64,000 nucleotides of DNA from Hysterangium stoloniferum (taxonomy: Eukaryota > Basidiomycota > Agaricomycetes > Hysterangiales > Hysterangiaceae). Each line of letters starts with the position of its first letter. The first letter of the stretch is position 1. A model generated the notes under the pieces. That model saw only the letters and a program-made list of their open reading frames with translations, did no database searches and was not told where the DNA came from. A program made the position numbers and the translations under genes. Positions 23,486-34,070 of the stretch are shown here, piece after piece. The stretch is from the NCBI GenBank assembly GCA_015178975.1, contig WHVD01000044.1:558001-622000 (forward strand). The letters run 5' to 3'.

Positions 23486-24770
23486 ATGCCACCAAGAAGA
23501 AAAGTGAACGCACAGGCATCATTACCTGGACCGTCGACTCTTCATTCCCCGTTAACTTTGTATACCAGCCAGACACTTGCGAACCAGTCAGAAGCCATGG
23601 AAGAAGCCTGCATCAAAGAAGTCCCAGAAAACCAGGACGAATCTGAGCACGAGGACGAGTCCGTGGCCCCCGACAAGGGCAAAGGTGTCGAAAATCCTCC
23701 ATCTATCGAATGACCGCACATGGGGGACCCTACTTCTGAATTTTTAGCAGGTACTATAGATAAATTTATGACACACCTGCTCAAAGAACGAAAGAAAAAG
23801 GAACAAGAACCTCCACAGTCAAAAGTCAATGCTCCGGAACCCTTTATGGGTTCCAACCCAAACAAACTCTCTACTTTCCTCATGCAATGTCGCTTCAATT
23901 TCCGCGATCGATCTGCTGCATTCTCCACAGACTCCTGAAAAGTCAACTACGCACTTTCATACTTGTTGAGATCCACATTGAAATGGTTCGAACCGGCTTT
24001 TAGTGGAATTTCCAAGGAAGAGCCGCTTTGGCTCGAAGATTGGGATGCTTTTGTTGAGGAGCTTGAAACCAACTTTGGCCCATATGACCCGACAGGAGAA
24101 GCTGAGAACAGTCTCACAAATCTTCATATGAAGGACATGCAGCACATCACGGACTATATTGTGCAATTCAATAATCTTGCAGCTCGTTGTCAGTGGGGCG
24201 ATCCTGCTCTCTGCCACCAATTCTATGCCAGTCTGCCATCCCGCCTTAAAGATGAAGTCTAGAAAGGAGAAGATGGCAAGCCAAAAACGCTGTCCTGTAT
24301 GCACCTCAAGGCTCAAAACATGGATGCATGTTATTGGGAACGTCACGCGGAAGTTGCCCATGAGACCTCTGCGGACAAAGTAAACAAGTCCATGGCCAAT
24401 AAAACCAACAACAACAACTCGTCAACCAGCAACCAAAACTCCACGCAATCCAACAAGAAGAACAATAAAAAGTCTTCTAACAACAACAACAACAAGGACA
24501 ATAACAAGGGTCAACAGTCCGGCAAGCAAGCCGGAAAACCTGACCTCTCAGGCAAACTTGGACCTGATGGCAAATTGACCCCACAGGAAAGATAATGTCA
24601 TATGGACAATAACCTCTGTCTCTTGTGCGGGAAACCTGGTCATCGAGTCCTGGAATGTCCGCTGGCAAAAGCAAACTCTACAAAGGGTCGAACAGCCAAG
24701 GCCTCCATCGAAACTCCATCGAAGGACAAACCGGCTTCCAACTCGAAAAAAGAGTAAGCAACCCTGAGGA
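23486..24770 (+). pseudogene. gag: Gypsy-1 gag
   Basis: An ATG at 23486 lies 36 bp past the LTR. The frame carries an acidic N-terminus, then APEPFMGSNPNKLSTFLMQC and WLEDWDAFVEELETNFG (the gag capsid core), an Asn/Lys/Gln-rich low-complexity stretch (24390-24530), and a CCHC knuckle CLLCGKPGHRVLEC (about 24616). Stops TGA (23711), TGA (23936), TAG (24260) and TAA (24594) interrupt one otherwise continuous frame. Each can be produced from CGA, CAG or CAA by a single C to T change. Confidence 0.85.
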
Positions 24771-24779
24771 CTCTGCGCG

Positions 24780-27700
24780 GGTTGGGGGTTGCATTGCCTC
24801 TCTGCGCATTCAAGAGTTTACCCGTCTCAATGCATCTGCTCTTTCACATTCCGATTCATTTTTCATTAAACTTATGTCTAATATGATTCCAAAATTTGTT
24901 TTTTCAGCTCTTAGAGATTCCGGCTCGACTCATTGTTTTTTAGATACAAAATTCACACAAAAAGTTTTTTTGTTAACTTACCCGATAAATCCCATCAGTC
25001 TCTGCCTCTTCGATGGCACAAGTAATTCAGTTGTTACCCAAGCTTGTGATTTATCCATCTGTTTCCCATGTGGAACATCTCAATTGGTCACTTTCTATGT
25101 GACCCAGTTAGACTCAAGTTGCTCGGTGGTCCTTGGACACAACTGGCTTACCCGCTACAATCCGTTGATTAACTGGATAGCTAACAGTATAACATTCCGG
25201 ACCCCCGCGGCAGCTGAGGAAACTGCACCTGATCCGGCCTCCATGGCACCCATGGCCTTCCCAGCACCTGCAGTCTCGAGGACTCCTGTGATCCCTACGG
25301 CACCCATGGCTTCCCTGGAACCCACGGCACCTCCATCTATTTCTCTGATTAATGCTGCAGCTTTTATTAGGGCTTCAAAAATGGATGGGTCCCAGGCATT
25401 CACTATCAACTTAAAGATTGATGAAGCAACTGGACTTTTTTCAACCCCAGTATCCGTATTTGAGCAAGCCGCTGACCTAGAAGGTGTCCCGGAGAAATAT
25501 CATGACTTCACAGATGTTTTGAGCAAGCAGAAAGCTGACCGGCTTCCACCCCACAGAGAATATGACTTAAAAATCAATCTCAAAGACAGTGCCTAGCCAC
25601 CCCTAGGACATATTTACCTGCTCTCGTCCACGGAACTTTCTGCAATCTGCGATTTCCTGGATGAACATTTGTCCATAGGTTTTATCCGACCTTCAAAGTC
25701 TCCTTTTGGAGCACCTGTTCTGTTTGTCAGAAAAAAGGATGGATCCCTTCAACTATGTGTTGATTTTAGAGGCCTCAATGCTGTCACCAAAAAGGATAAG
25801 TATCCACTCCCACTTACATATATCTGATCTCCTTGATGCTCCGCAGAATGCCCAGATTACACCAAAATAGATCTCAAACACGCCTATCATTTGGTCTGGA
25901 TCGCCATGGGTGATGAATGGAAAACCACTTTTAGAACTCATTATGGGGCCTTTGAGTGGTTGGTGATGCCCTTTGGACTCACCAATGCTCTGTCTGTTTT
26001 TCAGCATTTTATCAACGACATTTTCTCTGACATGCTCGATGTATGCATTATTGTTTACTTGGACGACATTCTTATCTACTCTGACAATCCCACAGAACAC
26101 GACAAACAAGTCCGTGAAGTTCTCCGGAGACTCAGACAACATGGTTTATTCACAAATGGTAAAAAATGTACTTTTGACACGGACTCTGTGGAATACCTGG
26201 GTTTCATCATGGGACCCGACAGACTCCGCATGGACAAAACTAAAGTGCAAGTCATCAAAGATTGGCCTGAACCCCGAAAAGTTAAAGATATACAATCCTT
26301 CTTTGGCTTTGCCAATTTGTACCGATGGTTTATCTGTGGATTTTCCAACATCACGGTACCCCTTACCCATCTTACGCATAAGGATACTCCATGGAATTTT
26401 AATGATAAGTGTCAAAAAGCTTTCAATCTTTTAAAAAATTCTTTTTCTTCAGCTCCTATTCTGTCACATTGGAAACCAGACTTCCCGCTCATCGTTGAAA
26501 TGGACGCCTCGGATTATGTGCTTGGAGCCATTCTGTCTATCCAGGACTCCGACAGAGAAGTCCACCCCATGGCTTTTCTGTCCCAGACTTTACTGGAGCA
26601 GAGCTCAACTACGATGTTCATGATAAGGAACTCCTGGCAATTTTTTCAGCTTTCAAAGCGTGCTGACACTATTTGGAAGGCTCGGGAACTCCAATTGACG
26701 TTGTAACAGATCACAAAAACCTGGAATACTTTTCTACCACAAAACTTTTGACCCATTAGCAGGCCCGCTGGTCTGAATATCTATCTGATTTCAACATGAT
26801 TATCCACTTTCGACCCGGCCGTCTCAGCAGCAAACCTGACACTTTAACTAGACGATGGGACATCTATCCTAAAGAGGGGAGCAACAACTATGCCATGGTA
26901 AACCCACACCCTGAAACCTATTTTCACGAATCGGCAACTTACCGCATCAGTCCGCGCAACTTTCCTCATCAATCCCATTGTCCGTGGAATTATCATTATG
27001 GATATTGAGAAGTTACATCAAGATATTCTATTGGCAATTCCACTAGACCCGATAACTAAAGCTCACCTTGACAATCCCGTGGACCCCAATCAACCAACAG
27101 TGGTCTCTTGATCAGCATGGTTTCATTAGACTTGACGATTGGATCTATGTACCGGACTCTGATGGCTCCACCTCAGGATTTTTCAATACAAACATGATCA
27201 TCCACTCTCAGGACATTTTGGGTACAACAAAACTCTATCATTAATAAGAAGAGAATACACTTGGCCCGGACTCCGTGGATTCATTAAGCACTATTGTAAA
27301 TCTTGCACTACTTGTCCTCACTCGAAATCTCAGCGACACAAGCCATACGGCCTTTTGAACCAACTCCCAGTACTGGAACATCCGTGGAATTCTATCTCTA
27401 TGGATTTCATTGAACACCTACTGGATTCTGAAGGCTTTTCCGCCATTCTAGTCATTGTTGACAGACTCTCATCAAAACAAGGTATATTCATCCCTACTTA
27501 TGATACAATTACATCCATGCAGTTAGCCGAACTTTTTATTATCCACGTATTTTCCAAGCATGGAGTTCCATCCCACATGGCTTCTGATTGAGGATCAGAG
27601 TTCGTATCTCACTTCTTTAGATCCCTTGGGAAATCCTTGGACATGACATTACATTTCACATCCAGACATCACCTGGAAGGTGACGGACAAACCGAATGTG

Positions 27701-28486
27701 TCAATCAGACATTGGAACAATATCTCTGTGTATATTGCAACTACCAACAGGACAATTGAAAATCCTTGCTACCACTTGCAGAATTTGCTTACAACAATGC
27801 ACCTTCGGCCACTACTGGCATTTCCCCGTTCTTTGCAAATAAAGGATATAATCCAAATATTACAGTACATCCAGAACGAAATCTCACCTCTGCTCGCGCT
27901 CAAGAGTTCACCATGGACCTCCACGAGCTCCACGAGGAACTCCAGACTGCAATAAAGTCCGCCCAAGAGCAATACCAACATTCAGTGGACAAACACCAGA
28001 TCCCGCCACCAAACTTCAAGATTGGCGATCACATTTTTGTCAAAGCTCAATTCTTCTGGACTACCCGTCCATCAAAAAAGCTTGCTGAAAAATATTTAGG
28101 TCCATTTGAAATTATCACACAAGTAGGTTCAGTCTCTTGGACCCTACGGCTTCTGGATAGCATGCGAGCGGTAGACCTGGTATTTCATGTTTCTATGTTA
28201 GAACCTTGTACTGCTAACACTATCCCAGAATCACGTGCAATCTCCACCTCCTCTGGTCATTACTGATGGAGAACCCAAGTTTGAAATCTCACAAATTTTA
28301 GATTCGAAAATTGACAAGCGTCGATGCACTTGTAAACTGCTTTACTTGGTCAAGTGGGTGGGTTACGAGGGCACCGATGAAGAAACCTCATGGATTTTGG
28401 CCACGGAACTTGGTAATGCCACAGAAAGTGTTACTGACTTTCATACAGCTTACCCACTCAAATCTGGACCACTATTGTCTCTCTGA
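24780..28486 (+). pseudogene. pol: Gypsy-1 pol with C-terminal chromodomain
   Basis: Domains in order are aspartic protease (LRDSGSTHCFLD, about 24910; DSG catalytic motif intact); RT with WIAMGDEWKTTFRT, MPFGLTNA and the YLDD palm motif (about 26059); RNase H with VEMDASDYVLGAIL (about 26500); integrase HHCC (HYCKSCTTCPHSKS, about 27290) and DDE core (MDFIEH, ASD-stop-GSEF, DGQTE); and a chromodomain (LLYLVKWVGYEGTDEETSW, about 28340). Chromodomains steer insertion toward particular chromatin in chromoviruses. Scattered stops, several of the CGA to TGA type such as at 27589, disable it. The family is usually one Gag-Pol frame. Confidence 0.9.
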
Positions 28487-28674
28487 CCACACTCCACGGA
28501 CCCCGTGTTATGTTTGGACTCATTTTCATTATTCCCTGTCGCCCTATGTCTCTCTTTGCTTTTACAGGTTCTGACATGTTTTCAAGTCCTAAGTGGATTT
28601 TCCACGGACTTTGATTCTTATGTTTTTCACGCTTTACTTTTATGTTCAAAAAAATTATTAAACTTTTATTATTT

Positions 28675-29643
28675 CTATTCATCTACATTTATGGGACTGT
28701 GTTTTTTCCCCACCTCCTCAGCCATCTCCTCAGGGAACTCCCCGACCTCCATGGCAACCCCGTCCTCATCCGACCCAGCATCCTCGGAACTCCTGACTTG
28801 CGGCTCTTCATATATGTAGCCACCATACTCTGCCAGGAACTTCCAAAACTCCTCGTGGAGTCTGCACAGCTCCTTTGCCAGCACAAACTGGACCTTGTTG
28901 CTCTTCCAGAGCAACTCATTTTGGCCTCGATGCCCTCAGCGATCTGTCCCAGGACCTCGTCCAACCCATCCAACCCATCCAACCCGCTAATGTCTCGTGC
29001 CCCAGACCCCATGGCCTGCTCGTGAACCAAAGAGCACCTCGCTTTGAGGTGCACGCATTGGTAGCAGCCCGAAACCCACCCAGACTTTCAGTTGCATTCA
29101 GTGTTCCGGTCATTACAACTGGAACACCACGGGTCATTCCGTGTGGGTAGGTGGACTGGTGGCGCCTTCCTTGCCTTCTGTTGATATGGTTAGTTCCACG
29201 GATATCCCACGGACCCGAGACTTACCTTTTTGGGGCTCTCTGGCTCCTCCTCAGACTCGGACTCGACCTCTGTCACCTTGCACTGAAAATAACAAGTCAG
29301 TCAAAAGAAAAATGACAAGTTGAAATTTGGGACTTACTTTTCCCACGACAACCATGGCCCTGTCTGCAGCCACCCACACTTTCTCTGCGGCCACCTGTGC
29401 AGCCTCCTCCTCTTCTCTTTTCTTCTGCCTTGCGGCCTCTTCCTCCATGGCCAATGCCACCTGGTACTCTCTGTCCAGGTCCTCCTCGGCCTCCCTGGCC
29501 TCCTTCTCTGCTTCTTCACGAAGTCGGCGCTTTTCCTCTCATTGCACCAAGATTTGCACTGCGCTGAGAGGTGCCCAATATGGAGTGCCTGTGGAGGGCC
29601 CGGCGGTCGGCAAAGGTCTTCTTGGCATTGGTTTTGGTCCCAT
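28675..29643 (-). pseudogene. Antisense accessory gene of Gypsy-1: coiled coil plus Zn2Cys6-like cluster
   Basis: The gene starts at the ATG at 29643 with MGPKP and runs antisense to pol, ending about 190 bp short of the chromodomain stop. A Glu/Arg/Ala-rich probable coiled coil (REAREAEEDLDREYQ...) comes first. Two short introns, matching those of the second copy, follow. Then comes a cysteine cluster: CSSCNDRNTEC and, after nine residues, CVHLKARC preceded by CYQ, that is CX2CX6CX9CX2CX6C, the spacing of GAL4-type binuclear clusters. After one frame change near 28915 an acidic tail follows (EFPEEMAEEVGKKHSP). An in-frame TGA in the coiled coil and this shift mark it as broken. Function unknown; DNA or RNA binding is an inference. 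Confidence 0.6.
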
Positions 29644-29844
29644 AGTGGCAAAGATGGGGTTAATAAAGAAGAAGAAATTTTATTTTTTTCAAATTTATAT
29701 GTGTATAGGCTCGTCACGTTTGAACCTTACCTTCCAGATCACATGACTCCTTGACACATACATGTAACCGACGTGACTTTTGACACATGCGCGTAGCCGA
29801 CAAGAACCTTATCGAGGTCTAGAACCTCTTTGGGACTTCGGCAT

Positions 29845-29854
29845 AAAAGGAGGG
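29845..29854 (+). promoter_or_regulatory. Gypsy-1 polypurine tract
   Basis: AAAAGGAGGG lies three bases upstream of the 3' LTR start. This is the expected plus-strand primer site. The truncated copy has the equivalent CCCTTTATGC-side sequence next to its LTR at 31307. Confidence 0.7.
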
Positions 29855-30389
29855 TACTGTTACAACCGGAAATCCCGCCAGACTCTGGGCACTAACTTAT
29901 ATGCACCCATTATCCATTTACCAGAATTCCCACTGGACTCTGTATCAGACTTGTCTACAGTGAGGGACAAAACCCTTCCAATGATTTTTAGTTGTGCAAA
30001 GATTCATGAATAACTCAAGAACCACTGTAGCTACAGACCTAAGATTTGGGGAGTGGTTAGGTCTATATGTTGTCTATTTACTCTTAAAGTATTATTACAT
30101 AATCATCAGTATTTCCCACACTATAAATAAAATACTAATTAAACTGCATTGGAAGGGTTTTGTCCCTGTCACATGATTAACATATAACCATATTGTTTAC
30201 ATGCAAATAAGTGCAATTAAAAATCATCTGACCTGTCAAAATTATATATATATACATCTGTTTACTTTCCAATCCAAAAACATCCCTATAGCTCAACATT
30301 CTACACCATGAAGGCTCTTACTCCTCCTCAGCTTAGCCATATTCTCACTTTTCTCAATAAGGGCAAGTCTGCTCCTCAGATATCTGAAA

Positions 30390-30464
30390 TCACTGGCCAG
30401 GATCTGTCTAATATATCCAGAATTCATTCTACCCATTGTTCATCACTTGCCAACTCATCTGGTG
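30390..30464 (+). repeat. 75-bp direct duplication, left copy
   Basis: TCACTGGCCAGGATCTG...CATCTGGTG is transposase sequence present here and again at 32229-32303 with one mismatch. It brackets the truncated Gypsy-1 copy. Confidence 0.9.
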
Positions 30465-31306
30465 TGTTAGGATACACACACAGGCTGGGTCTCCAGAGAA
30501 ACCCGCGGGATATCTGGTAGGACTTGGCTTCAGCTTATAGGCTGCACCCTCACTAGATCGTGTTGTCCAATTGCAAATGAATGGACAGGAATCCCAGGGA
30601 GTCCGCGCGGGGTTCGTGGGTCGTAGGTCGTAAGTCAGGGGTCGTGAGTCGTGAGTCGGAGGTCGTGGGTCGTGAGTCGAGTTGGTTGAGGGAGATAGAT
30701 GCGCCGGAGCCCGTGAGCTCTGACTAGTGCGAACGATGTGAATCGAGTAAGGTTTTAGAGCGGAAAATATTATTAGATTACTGGGGGGAATCTAAGCTAA
30801 TTTTCTGACTGGATTGTATGTACAACATCTGCCAGTTTATATAGACCATGGAGTGAATGACATACCAAATCCAGTAATGGCAAAACGAAAACTAACAAAA
30901 CATGAAACAGGAATAGTAAACACCAAATTGGTGTTAGGAATGGAACGGGAACAGAGCAGAGTCCGAATTGTGACAAAGCATAACCCATAATGGGAAACGG
31001 AGTGGGAGCAGAGTCCTAAATTGTGACAGGTCATTTGACTAAAACGGGAACGGGGCTCGATTAGAGCGGTGACAGGATTCTAAGCGGGGTCCAGTGACTG
31101 ATGCGTGGGACGAAGATGGACATAGACAGAGACGGAGCCTGGGGGAAGTCCGGTGACTGATATGTGTTGTAATGAGGTTGAACATAACGAGTCTTGACGT
31201 GACGGAGTCCGGGTGGGAAATCCTATAAACAGACAATTGGTGCTTGTAGCACATGGGGGCATACGGGTTAGTGCCCGGAGTCTGGCAGGATTGTCCGGTC
31301 GTAACA
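30465..31306 (-). mobile_element. LTR1 of the truncated Gypsy-1 copy
   Basis: 842 bp, TGTTAGGATAC...GGTCGTAACA. It matches the solo copies at 4532 and 51415 most closely. Confidence 0.9.
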
Positions 31307-31460
31307 GTATCCTCCCTTTATGCTGAAGTCCCAAAGAGGCTCTAGACCTAGATAAGGTTCTTGTCAGCTATGCACATGTGTCAAAAGTCATGTCGGTTAC
31401 ATGTATGTGTCAAAGAGTCATGTGATCTGGAAGGTACATAAGGTTCAAATGCGACGAGCC

Positions 31461-31469
31461 TATATATAA
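31461..31469 (+). promoter_or_regulatory. TATA box of the accessory gene
   Basis: TATATATAA lies 52 bp upstream of the accessory-gene ATG at 31521. A decayed equivalent precedes the minus-strand copy near 29700. This suggests the gene has its own Pol II promoter, separate from the LTR. Confidence 0.5.
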
Positions 31470-31520
31470 ATTTGAAAAAATAGAAATTTCTTCTTCTTTA
31501 TTACCCCCATCATCGATAGC

Positions 31521-32228
31521 ATGGGACCAAAACCCACGCCGCGCAAGCCTATGCCAACCGCCGGGCCCTCCACGGGCAGTCAGTACCGGGCACCGCTGTC
31601 CGCTGCCCAAATCTTGGCGCAGCAGGACGAGCAACGACGACAGCGTGAAGAGGCGGAGCGAGAAGCCTGGGAGGTCGAGGATGCCTTGAACAGGGAATAC
31701 CAGGCGGCCGTGGCCGTGGAGGAAGAGGCTGCGAGGCAGAAGCAATGGGAGGAGGAGGAGGCTGCGTGAGTGGCCGTGGAGAAGGCCAGGGTAGCGGCTG
31801 AGAAAGCCCGGGTGGCCGCGGACAGAGCCGCAGTTGTTGCAGGGAAGGTAAGTCCCATAGTTCAATTTCTCGTCTTTTTTTTGACTTGGCATTTTCAGCG
31901 CAAGGCAGCGGAAATTGAGTCGGAGTCCGAGGGGGAGCAAGAAAGCCCCAACAAAGTGAGTCTCATGTCCATGGGATTACCGTGGAGCTAACCGTGTCAA
32001 CAGAAAGCAAGGAAGGCGGCACCAGTCCGCCTACCAACTCGGAACGACCCGCGGTGTTCCAGTTGTAATGACCGGAACACTGAGTGCAATCGGAAGTCCG
32101 GCCGGGGCCCGGGGTGTTATCAGTGCACGCACCTCAAGGCGAGGTGCTCGCTCGTTCACGAGCAGGCCGTGGGGTCCGGTTCACGGGAGAATGGTGGGTC
32201 GGACGGGTACTCCAGTCTGGAAGAAGTA
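31521..32228 (+). CDS. Accessory gene, second copy (coiled coil, two introns, Zn2Cys6-like cluster), 3'-truncated
   Basis: The ATG at 31521 gives MGPKPTPRKPMPTAGPSTGS, then an Ala/Glu/Arg heptad-like stretch (about residues 35-115). Intron 1 begins GTAAGT and ends TTTTCAG (31848-31898). Exon 2 encodes RKAAEIESESEGEQESPNK. Intron 2 begins GTGAGT, has GCTAAC and ends CAACAG (31956-32003). Exon 3 gives KARKAAPVRLPTRNDPR, then CSSCNDRNTEC-N9-CYQCTHLKARC, all six cysteines present. A single TGA at 31767-31769 (Q in the other copy) interrupts the coiled coil. The end is lost at the truncation point. The family is not known to me as a standard gypsy protein. Confidence 0.6.
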
Positions 32229-32303
32229 TCACTGGCCAGGATCTGTCTAATATATCCAGAATTCATTCTACCCATTGCTCATCACTTGCCAACTCATCTG
32301 GTG
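32229..32303 (+). repeat. 75-bp direct duplication, right copy
   Basis: Right-hand partner of 30390-30464; the Tc1 transposase continues after it. Confidence 0.9.
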
Positions 32304-34070
32304 GCTGTTTATGCAAGCTTTCCTCCTCAGATATTCATTATTCTATTCAACAAATCACTTCTCAAAAGGCTGAAAAAGCCACTGAGGTCACCAAACCATT
32401 CAAGATATGACTGGAGAGTCTATTTCAGTTAGAACTTTTCATAGGGCATTCAAGAAGGCTGAAATGAGGGCTATGGTGAAGAGAAAAAGGCCTTTACTCA
32501 ATAAGAGGTATAGGAAGGCAAGAATGGACTTTACTCTGGCACACATGGACTGGACTGTGGATGATTGGAAGAGGGTTGTTTGGTCAGATGAGACAAAAAT
32601 CAATTGTTTGGGGTCATATGGGAGGAATTAGATGTGGAAAAGGGCAGGAGAGGGGCTCAGTGGTAGGCTGGTCAAGGACACGGTAAGGTTTGGGGGAGGA
32701 AATCTGATGTTGTGGAGCTGTATGTTCTGGGAAGGCCCAGGATATTCCACCAAGATTCATGGGAGAATGGATGCTGACCTTTATGGTAGCATTTTGGAAG
32801 ATGAACTTCAAGCAACTGTGGAGTATTATAGCAAGAACACAGAAGATGTGGTCTTTCAGCAGGACAATGATACCAAACACAAGAGCACAAAGGCCATTAA
32901 TTGGTTGAAAGACAATGAATTTATGGTCATGGTATTGCCACATCAGTCTGCTGACCTTAATCCAATTGAACACCTCTGGTATTACCTCAAAAGGAGGTTG
33001 GGAGAGTATGAAGTGGCACCCAAGAGTATTCATGAGTTGTGGGAGAGGGTTCAGACAGAGTGGGAGAATATCCCTGCCTCCACTTGTCAGAACTTGATAG
33101 AGAGTATTCCCAGAAGGGTTGAGGCTGTTTTGAAGGCCAAGAGAGGCTATACCAAGTACTAGATTGTTTGATTTGTGTTCTTTTTATACCAGGGACAAAA
33201 CCCTTCCAATGTGATTTTATTAGTGTTTTGTTTATAGTGTGGGAAATACTAATGCTTATGTCATAATATTTTAAGGGCATATAGATAACATATGGACCTA
33301 ACCAACCCCCAAATTTCAGGTCTGTATCTACAGTGGTTCTTGAGTTATTCAAGGATCTTTGCACAACTAAAAATCATTGGAAGGGTTTTGTCCCTCACTG
33401 TATGTTCGACTTCATTACATTGTGTTTCAGTCACTGGAAAACCCACTGGACTCCGTCCCTGTTTATGTCCAACCTCGTCCCACGCATCAGTCACCAGACC
33501 CCACTCATAAAACCTGTCATCCCTCTAACAGAGCCCTGTTCCTGACCTGTCACGATTTGGACTCCGCTCCCACTCCATTTCCTGTTATGGTTTATGATTT
33601 GTCACTATTCGGACTCCACTCTGTTCCGTCCCATTCCTAACACCAAATTTGGTGTTTACTATTCCCATTTTATGTTTTGCTCATTTCGTTTCATCATTAC
33701 TGGATTTGGTATGACATTCACTCCACAGTCTATTTAAACTGGCAGATGTTGTACATACAATCCAGTCAGAAAATCGGCTTAGATTCCCCCCAGTAATCTA
33801 ATACATTTTCCGCTCTAAACTCCTACTTGAATTACACCACTCACACTAGTCAGAGCCCACAGGCTCCGGCGCATCTATCTCTCTTACCTATCTCAACTTA
33901 TGACCTCTCGACCCACAACCCCCGCCCAGACTTCCTGGGATTCCCGTCCACCTGTCTGAAATTGGACAACATGATCTAGCAAAGGCACAGCCTATAAGCT
34001 GAAGCCAAGTCCTACTGGATATTCCACGGGTTTCTCCAGAGACCTGCCATGTACGTACTCTAACAGACAG

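Larger units (their letters stand above)
30465..32228 (-). mobile_element. 5'-truncated Gypsy-1 copy (3' LTR plus accessory gene only)
   Basis: A minus-orientation 3' LTR (30465-31306), then the polypurine side (GTATCCTCCCTTTATGC), then the accessory-gene region, ending abruptly at 32228. Gag and pol are absent. Instead of a 5-bp duplication it is flanked by 75-bp direct repeats of the Tc1 host. CpG is plentiful, so this copy is younger than the Gypsy-1 that surrounds it. Confidence 0.9.
30308..33162 (+). pseudogene. Tc1-1 transposase (DD34E), interrupted
   Basis: An ATG at 30308 opens the helix-turn-helix domain (PPQLSHILTFLNKGKSAPQI). It is cut at 30464 by the truncated Gypsy-1 insertion, repeated from 32229 and continued after 32303. 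The catalytic core is clear: VVWSDETKIN (first D), FQQDNDTKHKS (second D) and SADLNPIEHLW (E), with 34 residues between the last two. It ends VEAVLKAKRGYTKY. TAG after SYGRN (TGG to TAG) and a stop before LESISVRTFHRA break it. The enzyme would act in the nucleus as a cut-and-paste transposase. Confidence 0.88.
29958..33400 (+). mobile_element. Tc1-1: Tc1/mariner element with long complex inverted repeats
   Basis: It is flanked by TA (29956-29957 and 33401-33402). Both ends read CAGTGAGGGACAAAACCC inward, and similarity continues for about 210 bp. Each repeat ends internally with an inverted copy of its own tip (CATTGGAAGGGTTTTGTCCC, about 30143 and, reversed, 33190). It encodes a DD34E transposase broken by a Gypsy-1 fragment and by stops. 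Confidence 0.93.
22657..34065 (+). mobile_element. Gypsy-1: full-length Ty3/gypsy chromovirus with nested insertions
   Basis: 5' LTR 22657-23449, gag, pol ending in a chromodomain, an antisense accessory gene (28675-29643), a polypurine tract, then a 3' LTR split by a Tc1 element. A perfect GACAG duplication (22652-22656 and 34066-34070) proves insertion into Gypsy-2A. The two LTRs differ at many C/T and G/A sites, so the insertion is not recent. Gag starts only 36 bp after the LTR. Stops at CGA, CAA and CAG-type positions have inactivated it. Confidence 0.95.
29858..34065 (+). mobile_element. 3' LTR of Gypsy-1, split by a Tc1 element
   Basis: The LTR runs 29858-29957, then resumes at 33401 (after the TA duplication) and ends at 34065 with CTAACA. 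Joined, it has the length of the 5' LTR. The host target GACAG follows directly. Confidence 0.92.
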
